Assembly (NCBI RefSeq): GCF_002286935.1
Contig: NZ_MVOH01000014.1
Location: forward strand, 1 to 64,000
Direction: 5' to 3'
DNA from: Bifidobacterium criceti
GTDB lineage: Bacteria > Actinomycetota > Actinomycetes > Actinomycetales > Bifidobacteriaceae
Length of the DNA stretch: 64,000 bases
Part shown: positions 9,458 through 17,804 of the stretch, one piece after another
Position numbering within the stretch: the first letter of the stretch is position 1
How the letters are laid out: each line of letters opens with the position of its first letter
Notes under the pieces: generated by a model
Seen by the model: the letters and a program-made list of their open reading frames with translations, nothing else
Told to the model about the DNA's origin: nothing
The model's database searches: none
Made by a program: the position numbers and the translations under genes

Positions 9458-9832
9458 ATGATATCGCTAAACGTGACCTGTGTGGACACACATGCACTCA
9501 CCATCACGCCCGACAATACGCAAACACAGGATGATGGTGATTTCATCGACACCATCGGTCCGCTGTTCGACAATGACGACGGACCCCACGACGAATCATG
9601 CAATTATCTGTACGGTACGTGCGATGATGTAGCCACATTCTCGATCACCAACATCGACTTCGATGGCATGGCCAACACACGGTTCTACTGCCCCAAGCAT
9701 TTCCTATTGTGCCTGCACTTCATCATCGACGCGACGACAAGCGACAACTGGTTCTCCCAATTGGACACCCAGGAAGAGCGAGCCGCGGCGTTCCGCACAT
9801 ACTATGCCAGCGCGCAACGCATCCGTGGGTAA
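9458..9832 (+). CDS. Small Cys-containing hypothetical protein
   Basis: A 124-residue acidic protein with five Cys residues spread through ESCNYLYGTCDD and FYCPKHFLLCLHF. The CPKH segment with flanking Cys and His could bind a metal. GATAAGGAG lies at good spacing before the ATG. No known family is recognised. It sits between the unknown gene at 8602 and the metallophosphoesterase at 9947 on the same strand. Confidence 0.6.
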   Translation: MISLNVTCVDTHALTITPDNTQTQDDGDFIDTIGPLFDNDDGPHDESCNYLYGTCDDVATFSITNIDFDGMANTRFYCPKHFLLCLHFIIDATTSDNWFSQLDTQEERAAAFRTYYASAQRIRG

Positions 9833-9946
9833 TCGGCGATGCCCGCATGCCGCACTATGCTATGCTCATTGCGCGGCATCGGCACCACAGAACGCCACAG
9901 ATACTTCATGCGATGATGCGCCATGACCGCTGGCAGGAGGAAGCAT

Positions 9947-10705
9947 ATGCGCTATTTCACTTCCGACACGCATTTCGGTCATCCCCTCGTCTCCGCATTG
10001 CGCGGGTATATCAAGGACGGTGATGTACGCTCGCGGTATCTGGGGATCTGGCGTGATGAAGGACGCGACAATGCCCAAACATGGCTCAGCCAGTATGTGC
10101 GCGATCATAAGACCGCGTTCCGCCGCATAGCGGATGTCGACGCGCATGACAATGCCGTCATCGCACATATCAATGGCACGGTGGGTGCTGATGATGAGCT
10201 GTGGATACTCGGCGATGTCTCATTCCGTTGTTCGGCCGACCACACGATACGGCGGTTGCGTGAAATCGACTGCCGCCATCTGCATATGGTCATCGGCAAC
10301 CATGATTTCAACTTCGAAGACCGGACGAAGGACGGCATATACAGCAGCGTGTTCGAGACGATCGATGCGTGCGCGCAGATCATGATGCCGTTGCCGGTGT
10401 TGTCCGGCGACAGCATCACAGGCGACATCGCGGAGCAACCGGTGACACTTTCGCATTTCCCGCGGCGCAGCGCCGTAGAGGCGGTACGCGAAGGCGCCAC
10501 CGTAACGAATGACCAGGCTCCGAACGCCGCCGATTTCGTCGACGAGGCACCGGCGACGGATGGCTGGCTCCTGTACGGCCATACGCATCAGGGCGTCCCC
10601 GATGGCACCGATGCGCGTAGCGTCAACGTCGGACTCGACGCGTGGGACATGCATCCCGTATCCGAACGCGAGATCATTGACTGGTTCACGAAAGCCAATG
10701 CGTAA
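9947..10705 (+). CDS. Metallophosphoesterase
   Basis: A 252-residue calcineurin-like phosphoesterase. The five family signatures are all present: SDTHFGH near the N terminus (residues 6-12), GDVSF, IGNHDF, SHFPRR and YGHTHQG, together supplying the Asp, His and Asn ligands for a two-metal centre. I chose the ATG at 9947 because it has a strong AGGAGG and puts the first metal-binding motif at residue 6; an in-frame ATG at 9923 would add only an unstructured octapeptide. The substrate cannot be told; similar small enzymes act on phosphodiesters or are found in mobile regions. A bidirectional hairpin follows at 10809. Confidence 0.9.
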   Translation: MRYFTSDTHFGHPLVSALRGYIKDGDVRSRYLGIWRDEGRDNAQTWLSQYVRDHKTAFRRIADVDAHDNAVIAHINGTVGADDELWILGDVSFRCSADHTIRRLREIDCRHLHMVIGNHDFNFEDRTKDGIYSSVFETIDACAQIMMPLPVLSGDSITGDIAEQPVTLSHFPRRSAVEAVREGATVTNDQAPNAADFVDEAPATDGWLLYGHTHQGVPDGTDARSVNVGLDAWDMHPVSEREIIDWFTKANA

Positions 10706-10808
10706 CGATCAACGTACAGCAACGCTCACGTGTGATTCGGGTATCCGCATGTGTACGTGTGAGGCAAAAACAGTTGTAGCCTGCGCATGGGCCACTGCAC
10801 CAATACAA

Positions 10809-10851
10809 AAAGCGCATGCCGTACATCCGATTGGATGCCGGCATGCGCTTT
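10809..10851. terminator. Bidirectional hairpin terminator
   Basis: Perfect 12-bp arms AAAGCGCATGCC / GGCATGCGCTTT separated by 18 bases, between the convergent metallophosphoesterase and the membrane protein gene. The A-start and T-end of the arms suit termination in both directions. Confidence 0.8.
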
Positions 10852-10887
10852 CCTTTACTGTCCAGATGGAGCAAAGGTTAGGTTTGG

Positions 10888-11550
10888 TCAGTCGCGACGT
10901 AGATTGGTGAATGTCTCCACACTCGCCGATGGCACGGCGTTTTCCTGCATTTTCGCCTGTTCCATGTTGGACAGTGCCTCATCGACCTTGCGGCGGATTT
11001 CGCTGTCCGCCATGCCATTATGGCGTTTCATTTCCTGCCGCTCCTCATAGGTCGGGCCCGGGTCAGCCGCCACGCCATGCGCACAGGCGAGACCAATGAG
11101 GCATATGATGCCGCTGAGTATGATCATCAGCCAGTTGTGGCGGTAGGTGAGCATGAGCCATGCGGCCGGGCCGACGATGAACGGGGACATGGCGATGGTG
11201 ATCAGGATCGGGTGTTTGGAGTTGGTCTTGCTGCCGATAGCGCCGGCGATTGTGCAGATGATGTAGGTGACGGCGAACAGGGCGACGAGCAGGCCGATGC
11301 CTGCGAGCATGCCATTGAAGCCATTGAGGCCGAACGTGTTCTGTGAGGTGTCGCATACGGCTTCGTCCCAAGCGTTGAGGCCTGTGCACTTGTAGCGTCC
11401 GGTTTCGTCGGTCGGCATGAGGATGTTGCCGATGAATTGGATGCCCGTGATTGCGCCGACGCCTGCGACTGCGAAGATGATGATGCCGCCGACGATGGCG
11501 ATGGCGATCAGTGTGAGGACTATTTGTCCGATTTGTTCGAGCAGTTTCAT
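10888..11550 (-). CDS. Small multi-pass membrane protein, unknown function
   Basis: A 220-residue protein with about four membrane helices: residues roughly 9-37, 80-105, 112-132 and 140-160. A short external loop between helices one and two contains two Cys (YKCTGLN and AVCDTSQ) that could form a disulfide. The C-terminal 55 residues are hydrophilic and helical (EERQEMKRHNGMADSEIRRK), probably cytoplasmic. This layout resembles many bifidobacterial hypothetical membrane proteins and I know no function for it. The gene is alone, convergent with the phosphoesterase and separated by about 240 bases from the ABC transporter operon upstream. Confidence 0.75.
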   Translation of the reverse strand: MKLLEQIGQIVLTLIAIAIVGGIIIFAVAGVGAITGIQFIGNILMPTDETGRYKCTGLNAWDEAVCDTSQNTFGLNGFNGMLAGIGLLVALFAVTYIICTIAGAIGSKTNSKHPILITIAMSPFIVGPAAWLMLTYRHNWLMIILSGIICLIGLACAHGVAADPGPTYEERQEMKRHNGMADSEIRRKVDEALSNMEQAKMQENAVPSASVETFTNLRRD

Positions 11551-11744
11551 GTTGGGTTCCCCTCCCTCTCAATTTCTATAAACATATAACTATATCATAT
11601 AAAGCAACACACAGCGTAGATGCTCATATCCCATTCATAAAGAATTATTTCAGTATGCAGGACCGGCGCTGTAGCGTCTGTCGTGAAATAAAGATGAATC
11701 GAATAATCCTGTGACCACGAATAACTTGTGTGGCATTGGCCTAC

Positions 11745-11769
11745 AAAAAAGGGGAACCATCGCTCCCCC
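11745..11769 (-). terminator. Intrinsic terminator of GntR-ABC operon
   Basis: On the minus strand, GGGGAGCGATGGTTCCCC is followed by TTTTTT, a short GC stem with a U tract placed just after the stop of the permease gene. Confidence 0.65.
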
Positions 11770-11789
11770 AATCGACTCATGCTGTCATC

Positions 11790-12413
11790 TCACAGCTGTG
11801 CACGGCGCAACGCATGCAAGGAGACCATCGCGGACACGGCGAGCGACGCGACGCCAATCGCGACACCCGCGCCATACAATGCCCACGCCGGTATCGACGC
11901 GATCGTCCGCAGCAACCCTTCGGGGCCCATGTCGATCGACACCGCGAGCACGACGAGCGTGAACACGACCGCGAGCACACATACGCGCGCGACCTGCGCA
12001 CGGTCGCGGAAGACGATGTTCACCGGGATCTCGACCGACACGGTGAGCGCCGTCAGGAACGCCGCGCATGCGACGACCATCACCGACTGCGCGAACGTCT
12101 GCCGGTGCACGGCCGCGCTGACCGATTGCAGCGCGATGGCGAACAGAATGGATGGGGCAGTCGAAACGAGGTACTTCTCCGCGACGTACTCCCCTTTGCC
12201 GAACGGCAACGCGAACAACGCGCGCCGTATCGGCGCGCTCATGTCATTGCGCACCATCGCGCCGCACACCGTCGCGAACAGCATCGGCATGAGCAACACG
12301 CCCGTGACGTACATGTCCGAAACGACATAGCACACGCACAGCACGACCATCACGGCGAGGAACACACGATTCTTGCCCATTGCGATGACATCCCGCTCGA
12401 ACAACCCTTTCAT
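11790..12413 (-). CDS. ABC-2-type transporter permease
   Basis: A 207-residue membrane protein with about six predicted helices (for example 19-36, 38-52, 86-104, 112-130, 145-162 and 176-198). It resembles the ABC-2 permeases that pair with YtrB-like ATPases in GntR-controlled operons. Its ATG overlaps the stop of the ATPase gene by four bases. Substrate is unknown; relatives are linked to cell-envelope stress or export. It is the last gene of the operon and is followed by an intrinsic terminator at 11745. Confidence 0.8.
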   Translation of the reverse strand: MKGLFERDVIAMGKNRVFLAVMVVLCVCYVVSDMYVTGVLLMPMLFATVCGAMVRNDMSAPIRRALFALPFGKGEYVAEKYLVSTAPSILFAIALQSVSAAVHRQTFAQSVMVVACAAFLTALTVSVEIPVNIVFRDRAQVARVCVLAVVFTLVVLAVSIDMGPEGLLRTIASIPAWALYGAGVAIGVASLAVSAMVSLHALRRAQL

Positions 12414-13297
12414 GACCTGCTCCTTTCGTTACGTGCGCCGTGAGCACCGGCCGCAGCGATGATCGTGACCAATTCGTCGATGTCGCCGCGCACGACCGCG
12501 ACGCCGGGCATATTCTCCTCGACATACCGCCGCGCGTCGGTGAGCGCACGGACACCGCCGTGCACATGCGCGCTCGCGAGGATGTGCGTGCCGTCGAGCG
12601 TTTTCGCCTGCTCGTCGGTGAGCATGAGGACCGCGTAGTCGTCGCGCAGCCGGTCGATTGTCTCATGCAGCAGGATGCGGCCGCGGTCGATGAGGTAGAA
12701 GTCGTCACACAACGTCTCGATGTCCTTCGAATTGTGCGAACTGATGAGGATCGAGCGGCCCGGTGTCTCCATGTAGGCGCGCAGCACGTCGAGCAGTTCG
12801 CTGCGTGCGACGACGTCGAGACCGGCGGTCGGCTCGTCGAGGATGAGCACGTCGGGCCTGTGGCTCATCGCGATGATTGTCTTGAACTTCGCCGCCATAC
12901 CGGTCGAGAACTCCTCCATCTTCCTGTCCTTCGGCAGGCCGAACCGCGCAAGCAGCGCGTCGCAGCACGCGGTGTCGAAGTCCGGATAGAACGCCTGCAT
13001 CTGACGGATGACGTCGGCGCCCGTGAACGCCACGTCGAACGACGAATCCGCGAGGACGGCGCCCACGCGTCGTTTGACGGCGTTCGGCAGTCCGGTGACG
13101 TCCGCGCCAAGCAGTGTGCCGTTGCCACTGTCCGGTGTCGTGAGTCCGAGGATGATGCGGAACGTCGTCGTCTTTCCCGATCCGTTGACGCCGACGAGTG
13201 CGGTGATCGTGTCCTGCGGCACATGCATCGTCACATCGAGCGTGAAATCGTCGTACCGTTTCGTGACATCGTCGAGCATGATCACATCGTTCGTCAT
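12410..13297 (-). CDS. ABC transporter ATP-binding protein
   Basis: A 295-residue nucleotide-binding subunit. Walker A is GVNGSGKTT, Walker B is VLILDEPTAGLD and the switch His is in ISSHN. The signature region EEFSTGMAAKF departs from the usual LSGGQ, as is common in YtrB-like ATPases. The C-terminal about 75 residues are an accessory domain. I set the start at MTNDVI (13297), which overlaps the end of the GntR gene by four bases; the longer upstream frame is a shadow of the regulator. It works with the permease at 11790, and translation of all three genes is coupled by four-base overlaps. Confidence 0.9.
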   Translation of the reverse strand: MTNDVIMLDDVTKRYDDFTLDVTMHVPQDTITALVGVNGSGKTTTFRIILGLTTPDSGNGTLLGADVTGLPNAVKRRVGAVLADSSFDVAFTGADVIRQMQAFYPDFDTACCDALLARFGLPKDRKMEEFSTGMAAKFKTIIAMSHRPDVLILDEPTAGLDVVARSELLDVLRAYMETPGRSILISSHNSKDIETLCDDFYLIDRGRILLHETIDRLRDDYAVLMLTDEQAKTLDGTHILASAHVHGGVRALTDARRYVEENMPGVAVVRGDIDELVTIIAAAGAHGARNERSRS

Positions 13298-13713
13298 CGC
13301 GTTGCTCCTTCCGTGTGTGCACCGCTGTCCGCACTGTCTTCGGTGTCGTCGAGCAGCATCGTGACAAGTTCCCTGATCTCCGCGTCGCCCAGCCGCAATC
13401 GGCGCGCCTTCGCGATCGCCTGGGCGAATTCCTCTTCGACCTGGCGGTTGAGTTCCTCGGCGACGATGTTCGGTGAGACGTCGGCGACGAACGTGCCTTT
13501 GCCCTGCGCGGTGACGACGAGTCCCTCCTGTTCGAGCACGTCGTACGCCTTCTTCGCGGTGAGCGCCGAGATCGCGCACTGCCGCGCGAGGCCGCGCACC
13601 GACGGCAGCGGGTCGCCCGCCTTGAGTTCGCCTTGCTTGATGAGCGCGCGTATGCGGTCGACGATCTGTTCGTAGATCGGCGTCATCGATGTCGGATTGA
13701 TGATGATGTCCAT
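13294..13713 (-). CDS. GntR-family (YtrA-like) transcriptional regulator
   Basis: A 139-residue regulator with an N-terminal winged helix (residues about 6-75: YEQIVDRIRALI, GDPLPSVRGLA, KAYDVLEQEGLV, GKGTFVA) and only a short helical C-terminal tail. This is the hallmark of the YtrA subfamily, which dimerises through the tail and represses its own operon. The start at 13713 has GAGGAG upstream and removes an N-terminal extension lacking homology. It is the first gene of the operon with the ABC ATPase and permease. The promoter region carries two copies of GTATATAAC that may be its operator. Confidence 0.88.
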   Translation of the reverse strand: MDIIINPTSMTPIYEQIVDRIRALIKQGELKAGDPLPSVRGLARQCAISALTAKKAYDVLEQEGLVVTAQGKGTFVADVSPNIVAEELNRQVEEEFAQAIAKARRLRLGDAEIRELVTMLLDDTEDSADSGAHTEGATR

Positions 13714-13782
13714 GATCTCCTCATCGTGTGTGCTTCGTGTCCTTGTGCGATACCGACGTTTCATCCACGATGTCCGAACGTG

Positions 13783-13821
13783 GTATATAACACTATACAA
13801 CAGTGAGATACAGTATATAAC
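13783..13821. promoter_or_regulatory. Candidate operator and promoter of the GntR-ABC operon
   Basis: Two direct copies of GTATATAAC start at 13783 and 13813, 30 bases or about three helical turns apart, with ACTATAC between them. The stretch is strikingly AT-rich next to GC-rich coding sequence. It lies 70-110 bases upstream of the GntR start, and YtrA-type regulators usually bind such AT-rich repeats over their own promoter. Confidence 0.45.
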
Positions 13822-14235
13822 TTTCGACGACGAACCGAGGGCGTTTGCGGTTTCGGCGTGTCGTCCAACCGCTCAAAACACTGGGCAAAATCGCCAGTGC
13901 CCTAGGCAAACGTGTACACGTCAGCATCAGCTGACCTCATGCCCTCGGACTGGACGACGCACGTCTGCAGGACACGAACGCAGATTTGTTCATCGGCACC
14001 GCACTCGGTGGCACCGCGCGACGACGGGAGCCCACATCCGTCCATCGTTGCCACATGCAGCGAGATCGTGCGACGCAAACAGGTGCCGCAAAGTCCAGCG
14101 GCAGCGCATATCGCGGTATCGCACGTCGCGCAGGGGTGATGCAGCGTCGCGTCATGCAGCATCCTGCGGCACCGCGCGACGCTCGCGATATCTCCGAGGG
14201 CAGTCCCCTGAAACCGATCCGCCACCGCAGGGAAC
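13822..14235. other. Region without a confident gene between GntR operon and tRNA cluster
   Basis: About 410 bases with no gene I can support firmly. The minus strand has an open frame at 13902-14162 (86 residues) with Cys pairs (PCATCDTAIC, LCGTC) that might bind zinc, but it lacks a clear ribosome site and homology I can recall, so I do not call it as a gene. Confidence 0.3.
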
Positions 14236-14272
14236 GCGAGAGGCCCCCGGAATGCATCCGGGGGCCTCTCGC
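14236..14272 (-). terminator. Terminator of tRNA operon
   Basis: Perfect 15-bp arms GCGAGAGGCCCCCGG / CCGGGGGCCTCTCGC around a 7-base loop, nine bases after the last tRNA of the minus-strand cluster. Confidence 0.85.
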
Positions 14273-14280
14273 TGTATCTG

Positions 14281-14353
14281 TGGGTGATGTAGGAATCGAA
14301 CCTACGACCCCTTCCGTGTGAAGGAAGTGCGCTAGCCGCTGCGCCAATCACCC
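14281..14353 (-). tRNA. tRNA-Val (anticodon CAC)
   Basis: A 73-base cloverleaf on the minus strand. Acceptor stem GGGTGAT / ATCACCC with discriminator A, anticodon stem CTTCC / GGAAG around loop TTCACAC giving anticodon CAC, and the T arm with GGTTCGATTCC. CCA is not encoded. It is the last of four tRNAs. Confidence 0.95.
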
Positions 14354-14386
14354 GTATTCGGTTATATGCGCCGATTGCTCGGCTCG

Positions 14387-14458
14387 TGGGCGATACAAGA
14401 TTCGAACTTGTGACCCCTTCCGTGTCAGGGAAGTGCGCTACCACTGCGCCAACCGCCC
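14387..14458 (-). tRNA. tRNA-Val (anticodon GAC)
   Basis: A 72-base cloverleaf on the minus strand. Acceptor GGGCGGT / ATCGCCC (one G-U pair), anticodon stem CTTCC / GGAAG around loop CTGACAC giving GAC, and T arm AGTTCGAATCT. It lies 33 bases upstream of the CAC isoacceptor. Confidence 0.95.
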
Positions 14459-14488
14459 GGTCGGCTCGGATGATCGCTCATCCATGCG

Positions 14489-14559
14489 AGGTGGGTACGA
14501 GAGTCGAACTCGTCTATACGGCTTTGCAGGCCGCTGCCTAACCGCTTGGCTAACCCACC
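14489..14559 (-). tRNA. tRNA-Cys (anticodon GCA)
   Basis: A 71-base cloverleaf on the minus strand. Acceptor GGTGGGT / ACCCACC with discriminator U, normal for tRNA-Cys, anticodon loop CTGCAAA giving GCA, and T arm AGTTCGACTCT. Confidence 0.95.
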
Positions 14560-14587
14560 AACAAGGTCTGCACATTGTGGACCTTAG

Positions 14588-14660
14588 AGCGGACAACGGG
14601 ACTCGAACCCGCGGTCTCGACCTTGGCAAGGTCGCGCTTTACCAACTAAGCTATGTCCGC
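14588..14660 (-). tRNA. tRNA-Gly (anticodon GCC)
   Basis: A 73-base cloverleaf on the minus strand. Acceptor GCGGACA / TGTCCGC, anticodon stem CGACC / GGTCG around loop TTGCCAA giving GCC, and T arm GGTTCGAGTCC. It is the first tRNA of the cluster in transcription order. Confidence 0.95.
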
Positions 14661-14908
14661 ATGTGCCGTCCAGAAGGGCCTTCGCCGCTGTCTGAGCACG
14701 ATTGACTACCTTAAACGACACGGACGTCATTCGCAACACGTCGGCGTGTCGCACATGGCGCGACCACAGTGCGGACGTGGCGCATATGCGCCCGTTGGGG
14801 CAATCTATGCTGTGAAAACCAACATTCATGCCGAGCTGTTTGTACACAGTGTCAGCCCGGGGCTAATCTTCACAATTCCGGAACAAACCGGGGATTAGAG
14901 TAAGAACC

Positions 14909-15742
14909 ATGTACGGACAGAGAACCAGAGCGAAATACATCATGGTCGCGGCATTCGACGGTTGGAACGACGCCGGGCAAAGCGCGACGAACGTTATCCG
15001 CCATCTGGTCTCCAAGTTCCATGCGCTTGAGGTCGGCCACATCAGCCGGGACGGCTACTACGACTATCAGACCGCACGCCCGATGCAATGCGTCATCCAG
15101 GGCACGCGGCGCATCCTGTGGCCGCAGACCGCGTTCTACGACATCACGATAAACGAATCGCTGCACATCCTCGCACAGCTCGGACCGGAACCGAACTACC
15201 AGTGGATGGAATACTGCAAGGAAAGCCTGCATTTTGCACGCCAATATGATGTGGACAGCATCATCACGCTCGGATCGATGTTCGCCGAATGCCCGCATAC
15301 GAGGCCGCTGCCGATGGACATGAGCATCGGCGGCGAACAGACGGATCCGGACAACGAATACAACGGCCCGATCGGCATCCCCCACGTGCTCGATGTAGCG
15401 GCGATCGAAGAGGGGTACGAGACGAAGGCGATTTGGGTGTCGCTGCCCCAGTACTTCGGGTCAGACCCATGCCCCCAGGCCACATTGCAGCTCCTCGAGA
15501 CGCTCTCCGACATCATCGGCGTCAGACTCGACCCCAAGGAGATCGCGGAGCGAGCGGAACAGTGGCGCGCGCACTGCGACATCATGGTGCGCAGCAACGC
15601 CGACCTCGCGCAGTATGTGGACCAGCTCGAGCATGACGCGGACATGCGCCAACATGCGAAAGACATCGCATCCTCCGGAACGCCCGCGGTCGAACAGCTC
15701 GTCCAGGAAGCGGAGGCCTATCTGCGTGACCAGCAGATCTGA
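14909..15742 (+). CDS. PAC2-family protein
   Basis: A 277-residue cytoplasmic protein of the PAC2 (proteasome assembly chaperone 2-like) family, common in Actinobacteria. It shows the family N terminus AFDGWNDAGQSATNVI, then HISRDGYYDY and ITLGSMFAECPHTRPLP, and a helical C-terminal tail. In actinobacteria with proteasomes these proteins are tied to proteasome biology. Bifidobacteria mostly lack 20S proteasomes, so the role here is unclear. The start is the ATG at 14909. A very long hairpin ends transcription and separates it from the convergent uppP. Confidence 0.88.
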   Translation: MYGQRTRAKYIMVAAFDGWNDAGQSATNVIRHLVSKFHALEVGHISRDGYYDYQTARPMQCVIQGTRRILWPQTAFYDITINESLHILAQLGPEPNYQWMEYCKESLHFARQYDVDSIITLGSMFAECPHTRPLPMDMSIGGEQTDPDNEYNGPIGIPHVLDVAAIEEGYETKAIWVSLPQYFGSDPCPQATLQLLETLSDIIGVRLDPKEIAERAEQWRAHCDIMVRSNADLAQYVDQLEHDADMRQHAKDIASSGTPAVEQLVQEAEAYLRDQQI

Positions 15743-15754
15743 AACAACGTCATT

Positions 15755-15816
15755 GTGTGTATATGGTTCGGCGCCCACGGAATCGAAATTCCGTGGGCGC
15801 CGAACCATATACACAC
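15755..15816. terminator. Long perfect bidirectional terminator
   Basis: Perfect 29-bp arms (15755-15783 and 15788-15816) with the 4-base loop CGAA, between the convergent PAC2 and uppP genes. The stem contains TTCGGCGCCCACGGAAT and its complement. Confidence 0.88.
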
Positions 15817-15831
15817 GAAGATGTCAGCGTG

Positions 15832-16722
15832 TCACGCGTTGCCTCCAAGCGGCGCACCCTCAAGCGGCTGCAGGACGCCGGTGAGCAGCAGCACCGCGAC
15901 GACGACCGCAAGCACGATGCGGTAGATCGCGAACGCCTTGTACGAGAACGTCGAAACGAACTTGAGGAAACCGATGATGACGATGTAGCCGACGACGAAC
16001 GCGACGACGGTCGCCGCGATCGTCGCGCCCCACCCCGGGAACATCGGATCGGCGGCCGCTCCCCCATGGATCGCCTTGTACGCCTCGAGGATGCCGGCGC
16101 CGAACACGGCGGGGATCGCCATGAGGAACGCGCAGCGCACGGCGGCCTCGCGCGTGTAGCCCATCGCGCGGCCGAACGTGATCGTGCCACCCGAACGGGA
16201 GACGCCCGGGATGAGGGCGAGCATCTGGCCGATGCCATACAGGACCGAATCCTTCGTCGTCATGTCGTCGATCGTCTTCGCCTGCGGCGCACGATCATCG
16301 ACGATCCACAGGATGATGCCGAAGATGAGCAGCATCGCCGCGGTGATCCACAGGTTGCGCAACGTGCTTTCGATCGCGTCCTGGAACAAGAGGCCTGCGA
16401 CGACGATCGGGATCGTCGCGATGATGATGTACCAGCCGAGTCGCGCGTCCTTGTTGCCCGCGCCCATGCGGTGCCGCCAATCGGAGCCGTGCTTGCCCGC
16501 AAGGCACAGGCACCAGTTCTTGAGGATGTTCCAGATGTCATGGCGGAAATACAACAGGACGGCGAGCTCGGTGCCGATCTGGATGATCGCCGTGAACGCC
16601 GCACCCGGATCCTGCCCAAGCATGAGATCGCCGATGATGCGGATATGCGCGCTTGACGAGACCGGCAGATACTCGGTCAACGCCTGCACAAGTCCGAGGA
16701 AGATGGCCTGAAAGAAGTTCAT
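15832..16722 (-). CDS. uppP: Undecaprenyl-diphosphatase (UppP/BacA)
   Basis: A 296-residue integral membrane enzyme that dephosphorylates undecaprenyl diphosphate to recycle the lipid carrier for cell-wall synthesis, and confers bacitracin tolerance. Both signature regions are present: EYLPVSSSAH near residues 17-26, preceded by an N-terminal helix, and PGVSRSGGT around residue 170, which together form the active site. About eight membrane helices are visible and length is normal for the family. The gene is single, convergent with the PAC2 gene and divergent from the fructosamine-kinase-like gene. Confidence 0.95.
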   Translation of the reverse strand: MNFFQAIFLGLVQALTEYLPVSSSAHIRIIGDLMLGQDPGAAFTAIIQIGTELAVLLYFRHDIWNILKNWCLCLAGKHGSDWRHRMGAGNKDARLGWYIIIATIPIVVAGLLFQDAIESTLRNLWITAAMLLIFGIILWIVDDRAPQAKTIDDMTTKDSVLYGIGQMLALIPGVSRSGGTITFGRAMGYTREAAVRCAFLMAIPAVFGAGILEAYKAIHGGAAADPMFPGWGATIAATVVAFVVGYIVIIGFLKFVSTFSYKAFAIYRIVLAVVVAVLLLTGVLQPLEGAPLGGNA

Positions 16723-16987
16723 GAACCCTCGTTGAGATAGATGGATAATCGGATAGACTTCATGTTCACTGTACCGCGACCCATTCCATCACACCCACAT
16801 GTGCACCGGCGGCGTAGGGACAGTCCATCCACACGACCCATACCGGACATGCACGATGCCCCACGCACGGACGGCCGTTTTGCGCCGAACGCGCATACCA
16901 CCACCGTCCTACGATGGGAGAGGACAGCGCCACCACGGCGCGCATGACCAACCTACAACCATCCCTCAGCAGGAAGGAGCCTCGACG

Positions 16988-17782
16988 ATGACTTCGGTAT
17001 ACAGGAAAAGCAGGGCGTTCGCACCCAAAGGGTTCTTCGAATGCGAAGGCAAAGGCCTTGAATGGCTCGGCGCGGCGCAACCCGAAGGCGGACCACGCGT
17101 CGTCAAGGTGTTCGACTGGGGCGACGACCACCTCGACATCGAACGTGTGGCCCCCTGCCCAGCGACGCCCGACGCCGCCTACCGCTTCGGCGCGGCGCTC
17201 GCGCATATGCACGACGCCGGCGCACCGTACTTCGGCTCCGCGCCGGACGGCTACGACGGCACATGCTACTTCGGTCCCTTGCAGGACCCGGTGCCGATGG
17301 ACACCGGCACATGGACCGATCCGGCCACCTACCTCGCCGAAGGACGCCTGCGCCCGATGGTGCAGCTCGGCATCGAACGCGGCACACTGCGCGCGTCGGA
17401 CATGAACCTGACGAACGACGTCATCGACGCACTGCCCGAACTCCTCGGACGCGCCGCCACGGACAAGCCCGCACGCGTGCACGGCGACCTGTGGAGCGGC
17501 AACGTCATGTGGACAGGCGACAGCGGACACGTCGAAGCCGTCCTCATCGACCCCGCCGCACACGGCGGCCACCGCGAGGAGGACCTCGCGATGCTCCACC
17601 TGTTCGGCATGTCCTATCTGAGCGACATCACAGCCGGATACCAATCCGTCCACCCGCTCAAAGCCGGCTACGAGGAACGTACAACACTCTGGCAGCTCTA
17701 CCCGATCGCCGGACACTGCGTGTTCTTCGGCGGCGGCTACGTCAGCGAATACCGGCAGGTGTGCCGGTCACTGCTCGGCTGA
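16988..17782 (+). CDS. Fructosamine kinase family protein
   Basis: A 264-residue kinase-fold protein. HGDLWSGNVMW at 165-175 is the catalytic loop of the fructosamine-3-kinase family, which phosphorylates sugars attached to amines so that they are removed from proteins or metabolites. LIDPAAHGGHREEDLAML carries the metal-binding Asp. I chose the ATG at 16988 (GGAAGGAG upstream) because the N-terminal extension in the longer frame has no homology. Bacterial members often act on small ribulosamine or erythrulosamine adducts; the real substrate is not visible. It is convergent with dnaJ. Confidence 0.88.
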   Translation: MTSVYRKSRAFAPKGFFECEGKGLEWLGAAQPEGGPRVVKVFDWGDDHLDIERVAPCPATPDAAYRFGAALAHMHDAGAPYFGSAPDGYDGTCYFGPLQDPVPMDTGTWTDPATYLAEGRLRPMVQLGIERGTLRASDMNLTNDVIDALPELLGRAATDKPARVHGDLWSGNVMWTGDSGHVEAVLIDPAAHGGHREEDLAMLHLFGMSYLSDITAGYQSVHPLKAGYEERTTLWQLYPIAGHCVFFGGGYVSEYRQVCRSLLG

Positions 17783-17804
17783 CGACGGCCGGCTCCAGCC
17801 GAAC

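Noticed and set aside
13902-14162. Small minus-strand frame with Cys pairs near the tRNA terminator
   Set aside because: The Cys pattern is suggestive of a zinc ribbon, but there is no good ribosome site and no family I can name; left as a note only.
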